A DNA stretch of 64,000 nt from Erythrobacter sp. SD-21 (GCF_000181515.1 NZ_ABCG01000001.1:62001-126000), one strand, 5' to 3'; positions 43,881-52,437 are shown, counted from the first letter of the stretch. The notes: generated by a model from the letters alone, not told the origin. A program made the numbers and translations.

Positions 43881-45359
43881 ATGCCCAGCTTCAAATCACT
43901 CGCCGCCGCGTCGACCGCGATGGCCTCTTTCGCCCTTGCCGGATGCGCCGCGCTGCCCGGTGGCGGGAACATTCCCGGATCGAATGCGCCGATCACGCAG
44001 AGCGAAGCGCAGATCGGTGCCGAAGCCCACCCGCAGCTGCTCGCCGAATTCGGCGGCGCGATGAGCGGGCCGCAGGCGCAATATGTCGAGCAGGTGGGCA
44101 AGACCATCGCCGTCCAATCGGGCCTTGGCAACGCGCGTGACAGCTTCACTGTCAGCCTCGTCAACAGTCCGGTAAACAACGCCTTCGCCATTCCCGGCGG
44201 CTATATCTACACCACGCGCCAGCTCGTCACGCTGATGAACAACGAGGCGGAACTGGCCGGCGTGCTCGGCCATGAAGTCGCTCACGTCGCGCTGCGCCAT
44301 TCGCAGCGCCGCCAGGCGGCCGCCCAGCGCAACTCGCTGCTCGGTGCGGCGGGCGCGATTCTGTCGAGCGTGCTTCTCGGCGGCAATCCGCTCGGCCAGC
44401 AGCTTGGACAGGCCGCGCTGCAGGGCTCGCAGATGCTGACGCTGAAGTTCTCGCGCAGCCAAGAGCTGGAAGCGGATACCGCCGGCATCCAGTACCTGAA
44501 CTCGGCCGGCTACGACCCGCGTGCCATGGCGACCGTGCTCGCCAGCCTCGCGGCGCAGAACGCACTCGATGCGCGCCTTCAGGGCCGCGACGATGCGCGT
44601 CTTCCCGAATGGGCTTCGACCCACCCCGATCCAGCCAGCCGCGTGCAGACCGCGCTGAGCCAAGCACAGGGCGCCTCGGGTGTAACGAATCGTGACACCT
44701 TCCTCAGCCGGATCGACGGACTGACGTATGGCGACGATCCCGAGCAGGGCATTGTCGAAGGACGCCAGTTCATCCATCCGGACCTGCGCCTCGCCTTTAC
44801 CGCTCCGCAGGGTTTCTACATGGTCAACGGCACCCGTGCGGTGACGATCAACGGCCAGAGCGGGAAGGCGCAGTTCACGCTCGCGCCCTACAACGGCAAT
44901 CTGCAGACCTATGTGAACAGCGTATTCGCGGGACTCAGCGAGCAGCAGCAGATTCGCCCCTCGAGCATCCAGACGACGACCGTTAACGGTCTGCCCGCTG
45001 CTTATGGCACCGCGCGGGTCAACAACGGCAGTAGCCAAGTCGACGTGACGGTGTTCGCCTATGAGTTCTCGAACGACCGCGCCTACCACTTCCTCGCGCT
45101 CACTCCGGCGGGACAGTCGGGGACATTCAACAGCCTGTTCTCGTCAATGCGCCGCGTGTCGGCTCAGGAAGCCGCAAACGTCGTGCCGCGCGTGTTGGAT
45201 GTGATTACGGTAGGCAGCGGCGATTCGGTCGCCAGCCTGTCGCGCCGGATGGCGTATTCAAATGCGCAGGAGGAACGTTTCCGCGTCCTCAATGGCCTTG
45301 CCGCGGGCGAGGGTGTGCGCGCCGGGCAGAAGGTCAAGATTGTTTTGCGAGGACGCTAG
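43881..45359 (+). CDS. M48 family metalloprotease lipoprotein with LysM-like tail
   Basis: 492 residues from ATG 43881 (ATG 43842 would add 13). Lipobox FALAGC at 20. The zinc site is VLGHEVAHVALRHSQ (HExxH), third ligand in SQELEADTAGIQYL. A two-helix hydrophobic hairpin lies between. After 260 comes a beta domain (FTAPQGFYMVNGT), and at the C-terminus a LysM-like repeat (VGSGDSVASLSRRMAYS). BepA/LoiP-like periplasmic protease and chaperone for outer-membrane proteins is the likely role. Confidence 0.9.
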   Translation: MPSFKSLAAASTAMASFALAGCAALPGGGNIPGSNAPITQSEAQIGAEAHPQLLAEFGGAMSGPQAQYVEQVGKTIAVQSGLGNARDSFTVSLVNSPVNNAFAIPGGYIYTTRQLVTLMNNEAELAGVLGHEVAHVALRHSQRRQAAAQRNSLLGAAGAILSSVLLGGNPLGQQLGQAALQGSQMLTLKFSRSQELEADTAGIQYLNSAGYDPRAMATVLASLAAQNALDARLQGRDDARLPEWASTHPDPASRVQTALSQAQGASGVTNRDTFLSRIDGLTYGDDPEQGIVEGRQFIHPDLRLAFTAPQGFYMVNGTRAVTINGQSGKAQFTLAPYNGNLQTYVNSVFAGLSEQQQIRPSSIQTTTVNGLPAAYGTARVNNGSSQVDVTVFAYEFSNDRAYHFLALTPAGQSGTFNSLFSSMRRVSAQEAANVVPRVLDVITVGSGDSVASLSRRMAYSNAQEERFRVLNGLAAGEGVRAGQKVKIVLRGR

Positions 45360-45402
45360 GAGCGCTTCGCGGTCGCACTTGGTCGATGGAGCAGGCAAAA
45401 GA

Positions 45403-45432
45403 AAAGGCGGCGAGGTTACCCTCGCCGCCTTT
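45403..45432. terminator. Bidirectional terminator between M48 gene and Flp pilin gene
   Basis: AAAGGCGGCGAGG pairs perfectly with CCTCGCCGCCTTT around a four-base loop. A-run on one side and T-run on the other let it stop transcription from both convergent genes. Confidence 0.9.
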
Positions 45433-45453
45433 CCTGTAGCGTGTCGCCGTCGA

Positions 45454-45636
45454 TTAGACGTTGGCGTTGTTCGCAGTCGACATTGCGCTCGAAACGGTGT
45501 TGAACGTGGTGGTCAGTTCGCCACCGAGGCTCTGCATGGCGGTGATCGCAGCAACGGCGATCAGAGCAGCGATGAGGCCGTATTCGATTGCGGTTGCGCC
45601 TTCTTCGTTACGACGCAGCTTGTTGATGAACTTCAT
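45454..45636 (-). CDS. Flp/Fap-type type IVb pilin
   Basis: 60 residues. RRNEEGATAIEYGLIAALIA is the class IVb prepilin motif: cleavage by TadV/CpaA after the Gly, with Glu at +5 and Tyr at +6. The hydrophobic stem runs to about 40, then a short polar tail. It builds Tad pili for surface adhesion. Good GGAGACA ribosome site. No tad assembly genes in the window. Confidence 0.95.
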   Translation of the reverse strand: MKFINKLRRNEEGATAIEYGLIAALIAVAAITAMQSLGGELTTTFNTVSSAMSTANNANV

Positions 45637-45753
45637 AATATGTCTCCTGGTTCAGTCTTCGGTACCCGACTCTCACCGCGTCCTAACGGCTTGAGCTATC
45701 CTTGCTTTTGATGCCGACTGGTTGATAAATCCCTAACTCAGTTGGCAAATTTT

Positions 45754-45936
45754 TCAGACCGTGGGCCGCGCTGCAGACACGGCCGAGCTGACCGTGTTCC
45801 ACATATCGATGGTGGTTTCACCGAAGGTCGAAACCGCCCCCATGATCGATACAAAAATCAAAGCGAGGATCAGCCCGTACTCGACAGCGGTCGCACCCCG
45901 TTCGTCGTGTCCCAGTTTTTTCAGAAATTGGACCAC
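45754..45936 (-). CDS. Second Flp/Fap-type pilin
   Basis: 60 residues from GTG 45936 (GGGGGC six bases upstream); TTG 45957 would add seven. DERGATAVEYGLILALIF is the class IVb motif with Glu and Tyr in place. The tail WNTVSSAVSAARPTV parallels the first pilin, so the two arose by duplication. Separate from the first pilin by 117 bases, with no clear terminator in between. Divergent from mutT. Confidence 0.9.
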   Translation of the reverse strand: MVQFLKKLGHDERGATAVEYGLILALIFVSIMGAVSTFGETTIDMWNTVSSAVSAARPTV

Positions 45937-46022
45937 TTGGTTTGCCCCCAATGTCAATTCGTAGCTGACACCCTTGATTTAGTCCGGCAGGTCTTAAGAA
46001 AGTCTTTCGAGGATCGAGTAGT

Positions 46023-46445
46023 TTGGAAAATAATCCGACATGGATGCCTGTCATCGCTTTGGCCCTGCACGATGGAAAGGGGCGCTGGCTGATGCATCGA
46101 AGGCCCGATCACAAGCAGCACGGCGGCCTGTGGGAATTCCCCGGAGGCAAGGTCGAACCGGGCGAAACTCCCGCAATCGCGTTGATTCGCGAGATCGAGG
46201 AGGAGCTGGCCATCGCGATCCCTCGCGCCGCTCTGGTCCCGGCAGGGTTCGCCGAGGAAGAGGAAAGCGCGCGCGAATGCCCGATTGTCATACTGCTTTA
46301 CACCTGCGGGCAATGGAAGGGTGAGGCCGAGGCGCTCGAAGGGGGTGAGATCGGGTGGTTCGCACCGGATGAGGTGGCCGCTCTCGCCAAACCGCCGCTC
46401 GATCGGGTGCTGTCGTCCATTCTCTTTCAAAAAAGGTCCGATTAG
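46023..46445 (+). CDS. mutT: NUDIX hydrolase, 8-oxo-dGTP diphosphatase (MutT)
   Basis: 140 residues from TTG 46023; ATG 46044 is an alternative giving 133. NUDIX box GGKVEPGETPAIALIREIEE is intact. RWLMHRRPDHKQHGGLWEFP is the MutT-type nucleotide pocket. It hydrolyses 8-oxo-dGTP, preventing A-to-C changes. The gene is single and ends 45 bases before tRNA-Arg. Confidence 0.9.
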   Translation: MENNPTWMPVIALALHDGKGRWLMHRRPDHKQHGGLWEFPGGKVEPGETPAIALIREIEEELAIAIPRAALVPAGFAEEEESARECPIVILLYTCGQWKGEAEALEGGEIGWFAPDEVAALAKPPLDRVLSSILFQKRSD

Positions 46446-46489
46446 GTGTTGCCAAGGTTCGATCCCCTGCCTATGTGCCGCCCTCCAAC

Positions 46490-46566
46490 GCGCCAGTAGC
46501 TCAGCTGGATAGAGTACCTGACTACGAATCAGGCGGTCGGAGGTTCGAATCCTTCCTGGCGCGCCA
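46490..46566 (+). tRNA. tRNA-Arg (anticodon ACG), CCA encoded
   Basis: GCGCCAG pairs with CTGGCGC; D arm GCTCAGCTGGATAGAGT, anticodon stem CCTGA/TCAGG with loop CTACGAA giving ACG, T arm GGTTCGAATCC. G73 and encoded CCA end at 46566. The extra arm is five bases. Confidence 0.97.
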
Positions 46567-46602
46567 TTAAAGGCCATCCCTCGCAAGAGGGGTGGCCTTT
46601 AA
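46567..46602 (+). terminator. 16-bp hairpin with GCAA tetraloop directly after tRNA-Arg
   Basis: TTAAAGGCCATCCCTC and GAGGGGTGGCCTTTAA pair over 16 positions (one wobble) around GCAA. It begins at the base after the CCA. There is no T-run beyond TTTAAT, so it may be a terminator, a processing signal or a stability element. Confidence 0.75.
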
Positions 46603-46911
46603 TGGTTCTGCCGTATGGAAGATTGGAAATTCGGACTCGGAGCGCCGCAGGCGACGAGACGGGGCGGGCGCGCAGCGACCGGCCCAATCCTTCCCGGCCC
46701 GCGTGCCACCCGACCCTTCGAATCGACCATCTCCTGACGCGCTCCCTCCGTGCCCCGAAGGTGTGACGGATTCGTGCAACACCGGTTAACCAAAAGCTCC
46801 GGGGGACATCATAGGACGTGGTGAACCGGCGAGAATCCGGTACCTACCTGCCTCGCACCTGCGACTCGAGGCTTGGGGACAAAGCCGTCGCTGGTGGGAA
46901 GGGGCTGAACC
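46603..46911 (+). other. Intergenic stretch with a cluster of small hairpins
   Basis: No gene over 60 codons is convincing in these 309 bases. From about 46824 several short hairpins follow one another: ACCGG/CCGGT (46824-46841), CCTCG/CGAGG (46851-46870) and GGCTT/AAGCC (46871-46886). They precede the ribosome site of the first small ORF and could be a structured leader. The part from 46603 to 46790 shows nothing I can name. Confidence 0.4.
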
Positions 46912-46998
46912 ATGACACACAGGTCGCATCACGTTTCGGCAAGCGCGGGGGCCCGCGCCGAGTTCCATTCGACGAAGGAGGCCTGCCATGCGCGCTGA
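46912..46998 (+). CDS. Small ORF 1 (28 codons) overlapping small ORF 2
   Basis: ATG 46912 with GGGAAGGGG eight bases before. His-rich start (THRSHHVSASAGARAEF), 28 codons to TGA 46996-46998. It overlaps the next small ORF by 11 bases, which allows coupled translation. It may be a real small protein or a leader peptide; unknown. Confidence 0.35.
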   Translation: MTHRSHHVSASAGARAEFHSTKEACHAR

Positions 46999-47125
46999 GC
47001 TTCCGCAGTCGACCGAACAGGGGAGGGGGTCGTTCTGGGCCTGCCTCGCGAAGCCGGGCCTCGTCGCCCAGCTTAGCGAACCCGAGCGTCAAGAGGAACG
47101 CGATCGCCGCGATCCGAGGGACTGA
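46988..47125 (+). CDS. Small ORF 2 (45 codons), strong ribosome site
   Basis: ATG 46988 is preceded by GAAGGAGG six bases upstream. The product has 45 residues: a polar start (RAELPQSTEQGRGSFWA), a short middle and an Arg/Asp/Glu-rich tail (ERQEERDRRDPRD). It ends three bases before the convergent zincin gene stop. Small basic-acidic proteins of this kind are easily missed by gene finders. Function unknown. Confidence 0.5.
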   Translation: MRAELPQSTEQGRGSFWACLAKPGLVAQLSEPERQEERDRRDPRD

Positions 47126-47128
47126 CGC

Positions 47129-47527
47129 CTAATCGGCATCATCCTCCAGCGCGTGCATGTCGTCGTCGCTGAAACCGAAATGATGGCCCGCCTCGTGGAT
47201 CACCACGTGGCGCACGAGATCGTCCATCCGCACGCAGGTCTCGCGCCATTCGGCGATCAGCGGCTGGCGGAACAGCCAGATCCGCGCCGGCATCCGGTGG
47301 CTTTCCCATATCGAACGGTCGGGTAGTGCCTCGCCTTCGTAGAGGCCGGTCAGTTCCCACTTGTCGGAAAGCTCGACCGATTCGAGCTGATCGGGCGTGG
47401 CGAAATCCTCCACCCGCAGCACGATCTCGCCCATCTGCGTGCGGAACTCCTCCGGCAGCGCGGCGACGACCCTTTCGGCCATCAGCTGCATCTGTTCCTG
47501 CGTCGGCCCGGTTCGCTCATGCATCAT
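47129..47527 (-). CDS. Metallopeptidase family protein (minimal zincin)
   Basis: 132 residues. HVVIHEAGHHFGFSDDDM is the HExxHxxGxxD motif of the DUF1025/zincin-like family; LTGLYEGEALPDRSIWES and PARIWLFRQPLIAEW are its other conserved blocks. Cytosolic, no signal peptide. Substrates unknown. Start ATGATG with a possible choice of either Met. Confidence 0.88.
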   Translation of the reverse strand: MMHERTGPTQEQMQLMAERVVAALPEEFRTQMGEIVLRVEDFATPDQLESVELSDKWELTGLYEGEALPDRSIWESHRMPARIWLFRQPLIAEWRETCVRMDDLVRHVVIHEAGHHFGFSDDDMHALEDDAD

Positions 47528-47622
47528 GCCCCCGATATGCGGTGCGCGAGGCCGGGCTTCAAGCGCGCACGGAACCGGCTCCGCTCCCGCCTGTTCTGCA
47601 AGGGCAAAGGAGAAAACCGGAC

Positions 47623-48114
47623 ATGGCCGATACCAAAGAGATCTTCGACCGCCTGAAAAAGGATCACGACAAGCATCGCGAGCTGCTCGACAAGCTGATG
47701 AAGACCAGCGGTGACAGCGAGGAACGCAAATCGCTGTTCGAAGAGCTCACCAAAGAACTGAAGTCGCACGCTGCGGCAGAGGAACAGGCGCTCTATTCGA
47801 CCATGCTGAGGAAGCCGCCCACCACTGACGAAACGCGCCATTCGGTGGCCGAACATCACGAGATCGAGGAAGCGCTCAATGATCTGGCCGCCACCGACAT
47901 GTCCGAAGGCGGCTGGCTGACCAAGTTCAACACCTTCGACCACGACTACCGCCACCACATCGACGAGGAAGAGGAAGAACATTTCCCCGACTTCGCCAAG
48001 CACCTCACCGAAGAGGACATGGAGCACATGCGTTCGGTCTTCGAACGTCGGAAGCAGGAAGAGAAGGCCGAGGCCGAGATCACGCCCGAAAAGAAAGAGG
48101 AAGCCAAGGAATAG
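47623..48114 (+). CDS. Hemerythrin domain-containing protein
   Basis: 163 residues, AAAGGAG before the ATG. Iron ligands: KKDHDKHRELLDKL (His pair), EQALYSTM, AEHHEIEEAL, FDHDYRHHIDEEEEEHFP. The tail is highly charged (KEEAKE). Such proteins bind O2, NO or iron. It ends two bases before the phospholipase D gene start, so the two may be an operon. Confidence 0.88.
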   Translation: MADTKEIFDRLKKDHDKHRELLDKLMKTSGDSEERKSLFEELTKELKSHAAAEEQALYSTMLRKPPTTDETRHSVAEHHEIEEALNDLAATDMSEGGWLTKFNTFDHDYRHHIDEEEEEHFPDFAKHLTEEDMEHMRSVFERRKQEEKAEAEITPEKKEEAKE

Positions 48115-48116
48115 GC

Positions 48117-49667
48117 ATGGGCGAGGGGGCGAAGGACAAAACCGAAGACCCCAGCTGCACTTCGCAGCTGGAGCCCGGCGTAGAGCCGGGCGTCTGGCGC
48201 TACGAGAAGGTCAGCCGCGCCAGCGTCATCATCGATGCGGCGGATTATTTCGCTTTCATGCAGGAGGCGATGCTCAACACGCGTCGCCGCCTGCTTCTGA
48301 TTGGCTGGGATTTCGATACCCGCATCCATCTCGACCGCGGGCGGCGCTGGTGGCAAAGACCGTGGAAGCGCAGCTATCCGAGGCGGCTCGGCAGCTTCAT
48401 CGCGTGGCTGGCGCGCAACCGGCCCAAGCTCGACATCCGCATTCTAAAGTGGAACTTCAGCATCTTCACCATGCCGACGCGCGCCACCATGCTGTGGGAC
48501 TTGGCGCGCTGGGTTCGGCATAGCCGCATCAACTTCAAGTTCGACACCGCGCATCCTGTCGGCTGCAGCCACCACCAGAAAATCGCCGTGCTCGACGGGC
48601 AGGTGGCGGTATGCGGAGGCATCGACATGACGGTCAAGCGCTGGGACACGCGCGATCATCCCGAACACAGCGATAAGCGCAAGACACCCAACGGCCGAAG
48701 CTACGACCCCTGGCACGATGCCACGATGATGCTCGAGGGTGATGCGGCGAAGGCGTTGGAGGAGCTGGGCGAGGACCGCTGGACCTGCGCCGGTGGAACT
48801 CCGCTGCCCGATTACGAGGACAGCCCCGGTTCGCCGTGGCCCGACGCGCTCGATGCGCAGTTCGAGAATGTCGAGGTCGGCATCGCCCGCACCCGCGCCG
48901 CCTATCGCGATTGGGATGGCGTCGACGAGATCGAGCAGCTTTACATGCAGCACATCAAGCGCGCCAAGCACTTCATCTATGCCGAGAGCCAGTACTTCGC
49001 CTCGCGCGCGATTGCCGAAGCGATACTCGACCGCGTGCAGGAGGAAGACCCGCCCGAAATCGTCATCGTCCATCCCGCACACGCCGACGGCTGGCTGGAA
49101 CAGCAGGCAATGGACCACGCCCGCGCCGAACTGGTGCGCTGCATTGAGGAGGCCGATCACAAGGGCCGCTTCAGCATCTGGAACCCCTATTCGGGCGAGA
49201 CCGCCATCTATGTCCATGCGAAAATCATGGTGGTGGACGACGATATCCTGCGCATCGGCTCGGCCAATATGAACAACCGCTCGATGGGCCTCGACAGCGA
49301 ATGCGATGTCTTCATCGACAAGACGCGCGCCGGCAACGAGCATACGGGCGATGCCATCAGGGCCATCCGCTACTCGCTGCTCGCCGAACATTGCGGGCTG
49401 GAAGAGGACGAGATCGGCGACCATTTGTCGCGCCACGGCTCGATGGCGTCGATGATCGACCACTCCATCAGCGAGAACGGTCGTAACCTGCTGCGCTATC
49501 ATCCGCCCGAACTGAACGGGGCGGAAGAAACGCTTGCACACAGCGGGCTGCTCGACCCCGAAGACCCCGACGACATGTTCGAGCCGTTTGCAAAGGGCGG
49601 CCTTTTGCGCAAGGGAGGCCGCCTCCACCGCATGCGCGAAAAGTTCAGAAGGAAAAACGGCACGTGA
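48117..49667 (+). CDS. Phospholipase D family protein
   Basis: 516 residues with two HKD motifs: HHQKIAVLDG (about 140) and HAKIMVVDDDILRIGSAN (about 365). GCSHHQKIAV and GSANMNNRSM with later Ser/Asn positions give a complete catalytic site. No signal peptide, so intracellular. Resembles cardiolipin-synthase-like and eukaryotic-type PLD proteins. Its TGA overlaps the folE GTG, so folE is coupled. Confidence 0.9.
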   Translation: MGEGAKDKTEDPSCTSQLEPGVEPGVWRYEKVSRASVIIDAADYFAFMQEAMLNTRRRLLLIGWDFDTRIHLDRGRRWWQRPWKRSYPRRLGSFIAWLARNRPKLDIRILKWNFSIFTMPTRATMLWDLARWVRHSRINFKFDTAHPVGCSHHQKIAVLDGQVAVCGGIDMTVKRWDTRDHPEHSDKRKTPNGRSYDPWHDATMMLEGDAAKALEELGEDRWTCAGGTPLPDYEDSPGSPWPDALDAQFENVEVGIARTRAAYRDWDGVDEIEQLYMQHIKRAKHFIYAESQYFASRAIAEAILDRVQEEDPPEIVIVHPAHADGWLEQQAMDHARAELVRCIEEADHKGRFSIWNPYSGETAIYVHAKIMVVDDDILRIGSANMNNRSMGLDSECDVFIDKTRAGNEHTGDAIRAIRYSLLAEHCGLEEDEIGDHLSRHGSMASMIDHSISENGRNLLRYHPPELNGAEETLAHSGLLDPEDPDDMFEPFAKGGLLRKGGRLHRMREKFRRKNGT

Positions 49668-50275
49668 GCAGCCTGGTCGGCCCCGACGAAGACGATCCCC
49701 GCGGCAAGCCCCCGGTCCCCGAACATGTGCAGGACGCGATCCGCACGCTGATCGAGTGGACCGGTGACGATCCGACCCGCGAAGGCCTGCTCGATACACC
49801 CGCCCGTGTCGCGCGCGCATGGAAGGAATATTGCCTCGGCTATACCGAGGACCCGGCCGTGCACCTCGGCCGCGTGTTCGAGGAAGTGGGCGGCTATAAC
49901 GAGATCGTCCTGCTGAAGGACATCCCCTTCCAGTCGCATTGCGAACACCACATGGCCCCCATCCACGGCAAGGCGGCGATCGCCTATCTGCCGAACGATC
50001 GCGTGGTCGGCATCTCCAAGCTCGCCCGCGTGCTTCACGGCTTCGCCCGCCGCCTGCAGGTGCAGGAGCGCCTGACCGCAGAGGTCGCCGATTGCATCTG
50101 GGAAAACCTCCAGCCGCAGGGCGTCGCCGTGGTGATCGACGCCCAGCATGCCTGCATGACCGCCCGCGGCGTGCGCACACCGGGCGTCGGCATGGTCACC
50201 AGCCGCATGATGGGCACCTTCCTCGAAGACCAGCGCAGCCGCAAGGAAGTTCTGAGCTTGATGGGCTATGGCTGA
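49664..50275 (+). CDS. folE: GTP cyclohydrolase I
   Basis: 203 residues from GTG 49664. Zinc site QSHCEHHMAPIHGK and HACMTARGVR; core VGISKLARVLHGFARRLQVQ, TSRMMGTF. Converts GTP to dihydroneopterin triphosphate, first step of folate. Canonical FolE-I, so zinc dependent. Confidence 0.96.
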   Translation: MSSLVGPDEDDPRGKPPVPEHVQDAIRTLIEWTGDDPTREGLLDTPARVARAWKEYCLGYTEDPAVHLGRVFEEVGGYNEIVLLKDIPFQSHCEHHMAPIHGKAAIAYLPNDRVVGISKLARVLHGFARRLQVQERLTAEVADCIWENLQPQGVAVVIDAQHACMTARGVRTPGVGMVTSRMMGTFLEDQRSRKEVLSLMGYG

Positions 50276-50333
50276 ATAGAGGCGATAAGCGCCGAAACGC
50301 GGTTATTCCGCTAGAGCGTAGCTTGCGATACTA

Positions 50334-51470
50334 TCAGCTTGCGGCAGCGTCCATCGGCCCGTTAGTCAGCGGCATCCTAAAGGTGAACCGCGTCTCCCTA
50401 TCCGTTGAACTGACGTCGATTGTACCGTCATGGGCTTTGGCGACCTCGGAAACGATAAAAAGTCCAAGGCCCAACCCGTTTCGGCTGGGCCGGGTTTCCG
50501 CACGGAAAAACGGCTGAAAAAGCCGGTCGAGAGCCTTCTGGGGAATCGCCTCCCCGGCATTTGAAACCGACAATACAAATTCCGAATTTTCTGTTCTGGC
50601 TTCAAATCGAACCGGTTGCTCTATGGACCCATGGGTCACCGCATTGGAAAGAAGATTTGAGGCGAGTTGCGCGATCCTGCGTCGATCGCAGGACACGGAA
50701 CCTTCGATTTCGATGATTGCGTCGACAGGTTGTTCCGGCGAAATCGCACGGATTTCCGCAATGACTTGTTCCAATACCGGCAAAAGGTTTGCCTCAGGAT
50801 CCCGCTCTAGCACCAACCCGCCTCCGAGAGTTCCGCGCGCCAAATCGAGCGTATCGTCGACCAGCGCGGACGCCCGCTCCACACTCATTTCTATTTCCGA
50901 AAGAACAAGCTCACCTCGTTCACTAAGCTCCTCACTACGCCGCAGCATTCTTCCACCGGCAGCTATCGCTGCCAGCGGATTACGAAGATCGTGTCCCAGC
51001 ACGGCGATGAACTGCTCTCGAACCACAGCAGCCTCTTGTTGAGCCTTGCTTTCTGCCTCTGCTCTCAGCTGCGCTTCGAGCAGGCTGCGCTCATACGTAC
51101 GCCGGTCGACCGCCTTGAACATGGTTAGTCTTGTGAAGTGATGCTTTCCATCACTGCCGCGCTTCTCGGCGGCATTCGCAATGGTTGGAATCTTGTCGCC
51201 CTTCGCGGTCACTAAATCCAAAGCGATTTCGTGCACATGCCCCTGCATTCGGAGCAAGGGGGCAATATGGGTTTCCAAAGCGATGCGACCGCCGAAACCC
51301 AAAATATCGTGAATGGATTGTCCATGTAGATCTTGTGTGTCCGACCCGATCCATTCGGCAAGCGTGCGATTTACTCTAACGATCGTGCCATCGGGCGACA
51401 TGGAGAGGTAGCCGCAGGGAGCGGTCTCATAGAGATCTTCCAAATCTTCTGCTGGCAGATATTCAGACAA
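50334..51470 (-). CDS. PAS-domain sensor histidine kinase
   Basis: 378 residues. PAS domain 10-120 (YETAPCGYLSMSPDGTIVRV), a coiled linker, HisKA with phospho-acceptor His in VLGHDLRNPLAAIAAGG (about 160), HATPase with NLLSNAVTHG (N box) and GLGLGLFIVSEVAKAHDG. No TM segment, so cytoplasmic. Start overlaps the end of the RsbQ-like hydrolase gene by eight bases. The pair suggests that the hydrolase supplies the ligand or signal for the PAS domain, as RsbQ does for the PAS phosphatase RsbP in Bacillus. Confidence 0.92.
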   Translation of the reverse strand: MSEYLPAEDLEDLYETAPCGYLSMSPDGTIVRVNRTLAEWIGSDTQDLHGQSIHDILGFGGRIALETHIAPLLRMQGHVHEIALDLVTAKGDKIPTIANAAEKRGSDGKHHFTRLTMFKAVDRRTYERSLLEAQLRAEAESKAQQEAAVVREQFIAVLGHDLRNPLAAIAAGGRMLRRSEELSERGELVLSEIEMSVERASALVDDTLDLARGTLGGGLVLERDPEANLLPVLEQVIAEIRAISPEQPVDAIIEIEGSVSCDRRRIAQLASNLLSNAVTHGSIEQPVRFEARTENSEFVLSVSNAGEAIPQKALDRLFQPFFRAETRPSRNGLGLGLFIVSEVAKAHDGTIDVSSTDRETRFTFRMPLTNGPMDAAAS

Positions 51471-52266
51471 AGCTGCGGATCGCAGCGATTACTTCATCCG
51501 GTGCGCTGAGATGGGGGCAGTGACCAGTGGCTTCGAGCAAACGATACTCGCTGTTTGCCAGACCGGCATGGACATATTCGCCGACTTCGACCGGTGCGAT
51601 GATGTCGTCGCTGCACTGAAGCACGAGAGTGCGGACGGAAACGGCCGCGAGGTCGTCGCGGTTGTCGGAGAGAAAGGTAACGCGCGCAAAATCTCGCGCA
51701 ATTTCCGGGTCGGTCCGGCAAAAGCTGTTCTCCAGCCGCTTACCCAATTCCGGCCGATCCGGGTTACCCATGATTGGAGCCGCCATCGCAGCCGACCAAC
51801 CGAGGTGATTATCGGCGAGAAATTCGAGCAGTTCATCGATTTGTGCCCTCGAAAAACCACCGCGATAGCCTTCCGCATCAATATAGCGGGGCGAAGGGCC
51901 GACCATTACGAGGTCCGAGAACATGCCGGGGGCCTTGGATGAGGCGAGAGCTCCGATCATCCCGCTTACCGAATGTCCGACGAATACGGCATCTCGCAGA
52001 CCCAGAGCCTGCCCAATTTCCACAACGTCATCGGCGTAATTTGATAGGCTCGAATAGCGCTCAGCCGAGTAGGCCGTGAGATCGGACTGTCCGTGTCCGA
52101 CATAGTCGAACAGGACGACGCGGAAATCCTGCTCGAAAGTACGAGCCACCAATTCCCACATCGTGTGATCACAGCCAAATCCATGCGCGAACATCATCGT
52201 CCGTTGGCCGGCGCCGGTCACCACCACATTGTTTCGCCGGAAAATCGATTTAGCAGAGGGCCCCAT
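51463..52266 (-). CDS. RsbQ/D14-like alpha/beta hydrolase
   Basis: 267 residues. FAHGFGCDHTMWELV is the RsbQ N-terminal block. Triad Ser99 (FVGHSVSGMIG), Asp220 (LQCSDDIIAP), His249 (ATGHCPHLSAP). In plant D14 and KAI2 the triad lies at nearly the same spacing, and GHxPHLSAP is shared. RsbQ binds or hydrolyses a small hydrophobic signal. It lies directly upstream of a PAS kinase on the same strand. AGCG before ATG is a weak ribosome site. Confidence 0.92.
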   Translation of the reverse strand: MGPSAKSIFRRNNVVVTGAGQRTMMFAHGFGCDHTMWELVARTFEQDFRVVLFDYVGHGQSDLTAYSAERYSSLSNYADDVVEIGQALGLRDAVFVGHSVSGMIGALASSKAPGMFSDLVMVGPSPRYIDAEGYRGGFSRAQIDELLEFLADNHLGWSAAMAAPIMGNPDRPELGKRLENSFCRTDPEIARDFARVTFLSDNRDDLAAVSVRTLVLQCSDDIIAPVEVGEYVHAGLANSEYRLLEATGHCPHLSAPDEVIAAIRSFV

Positions 52267-52377
52267 ACGCTAAGCTTAGCCGAACGAGGCCCGCCAGGGA
52301 AGCGCGACATTCGATTTGGCGCTTGACTGCGTTCTGCCAGGATGACGTCCCCTAGTGCGACGAACGCCGACAAGAAA

Positions 52378-52409
52378 CGCCCCGCCGTGCCTGTTGGCAG
52401 GGCGGGGCG
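52378..52409 (-). terminator. Rho-independent terminator after peroxiredoxin gene
   Basis: CGCCCCGCC and GGGCGGGGCG form a GC-rich stem around a 13-base loop, followed on the minus strand by TTTCTTG. It sits 30 bases after the peroxiredoxin stop. Confidence 0.85.
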
Positions 52410-52437
52410 CTTATTCATCCATCAGGACGTGTGCGGC

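Noticed and set aside
46490-47125. tRNA-Arg as an integration site of a mobile element
   Set aside because: No integrase, no direct repeat of the tRNA 3' end in the window, and core genes follow directly.
48444-50180. 578-codon minus-strand open frame over phospholipase D and folE
   Set aside because: Antisense of two clear genes with intact catalytic motifs.
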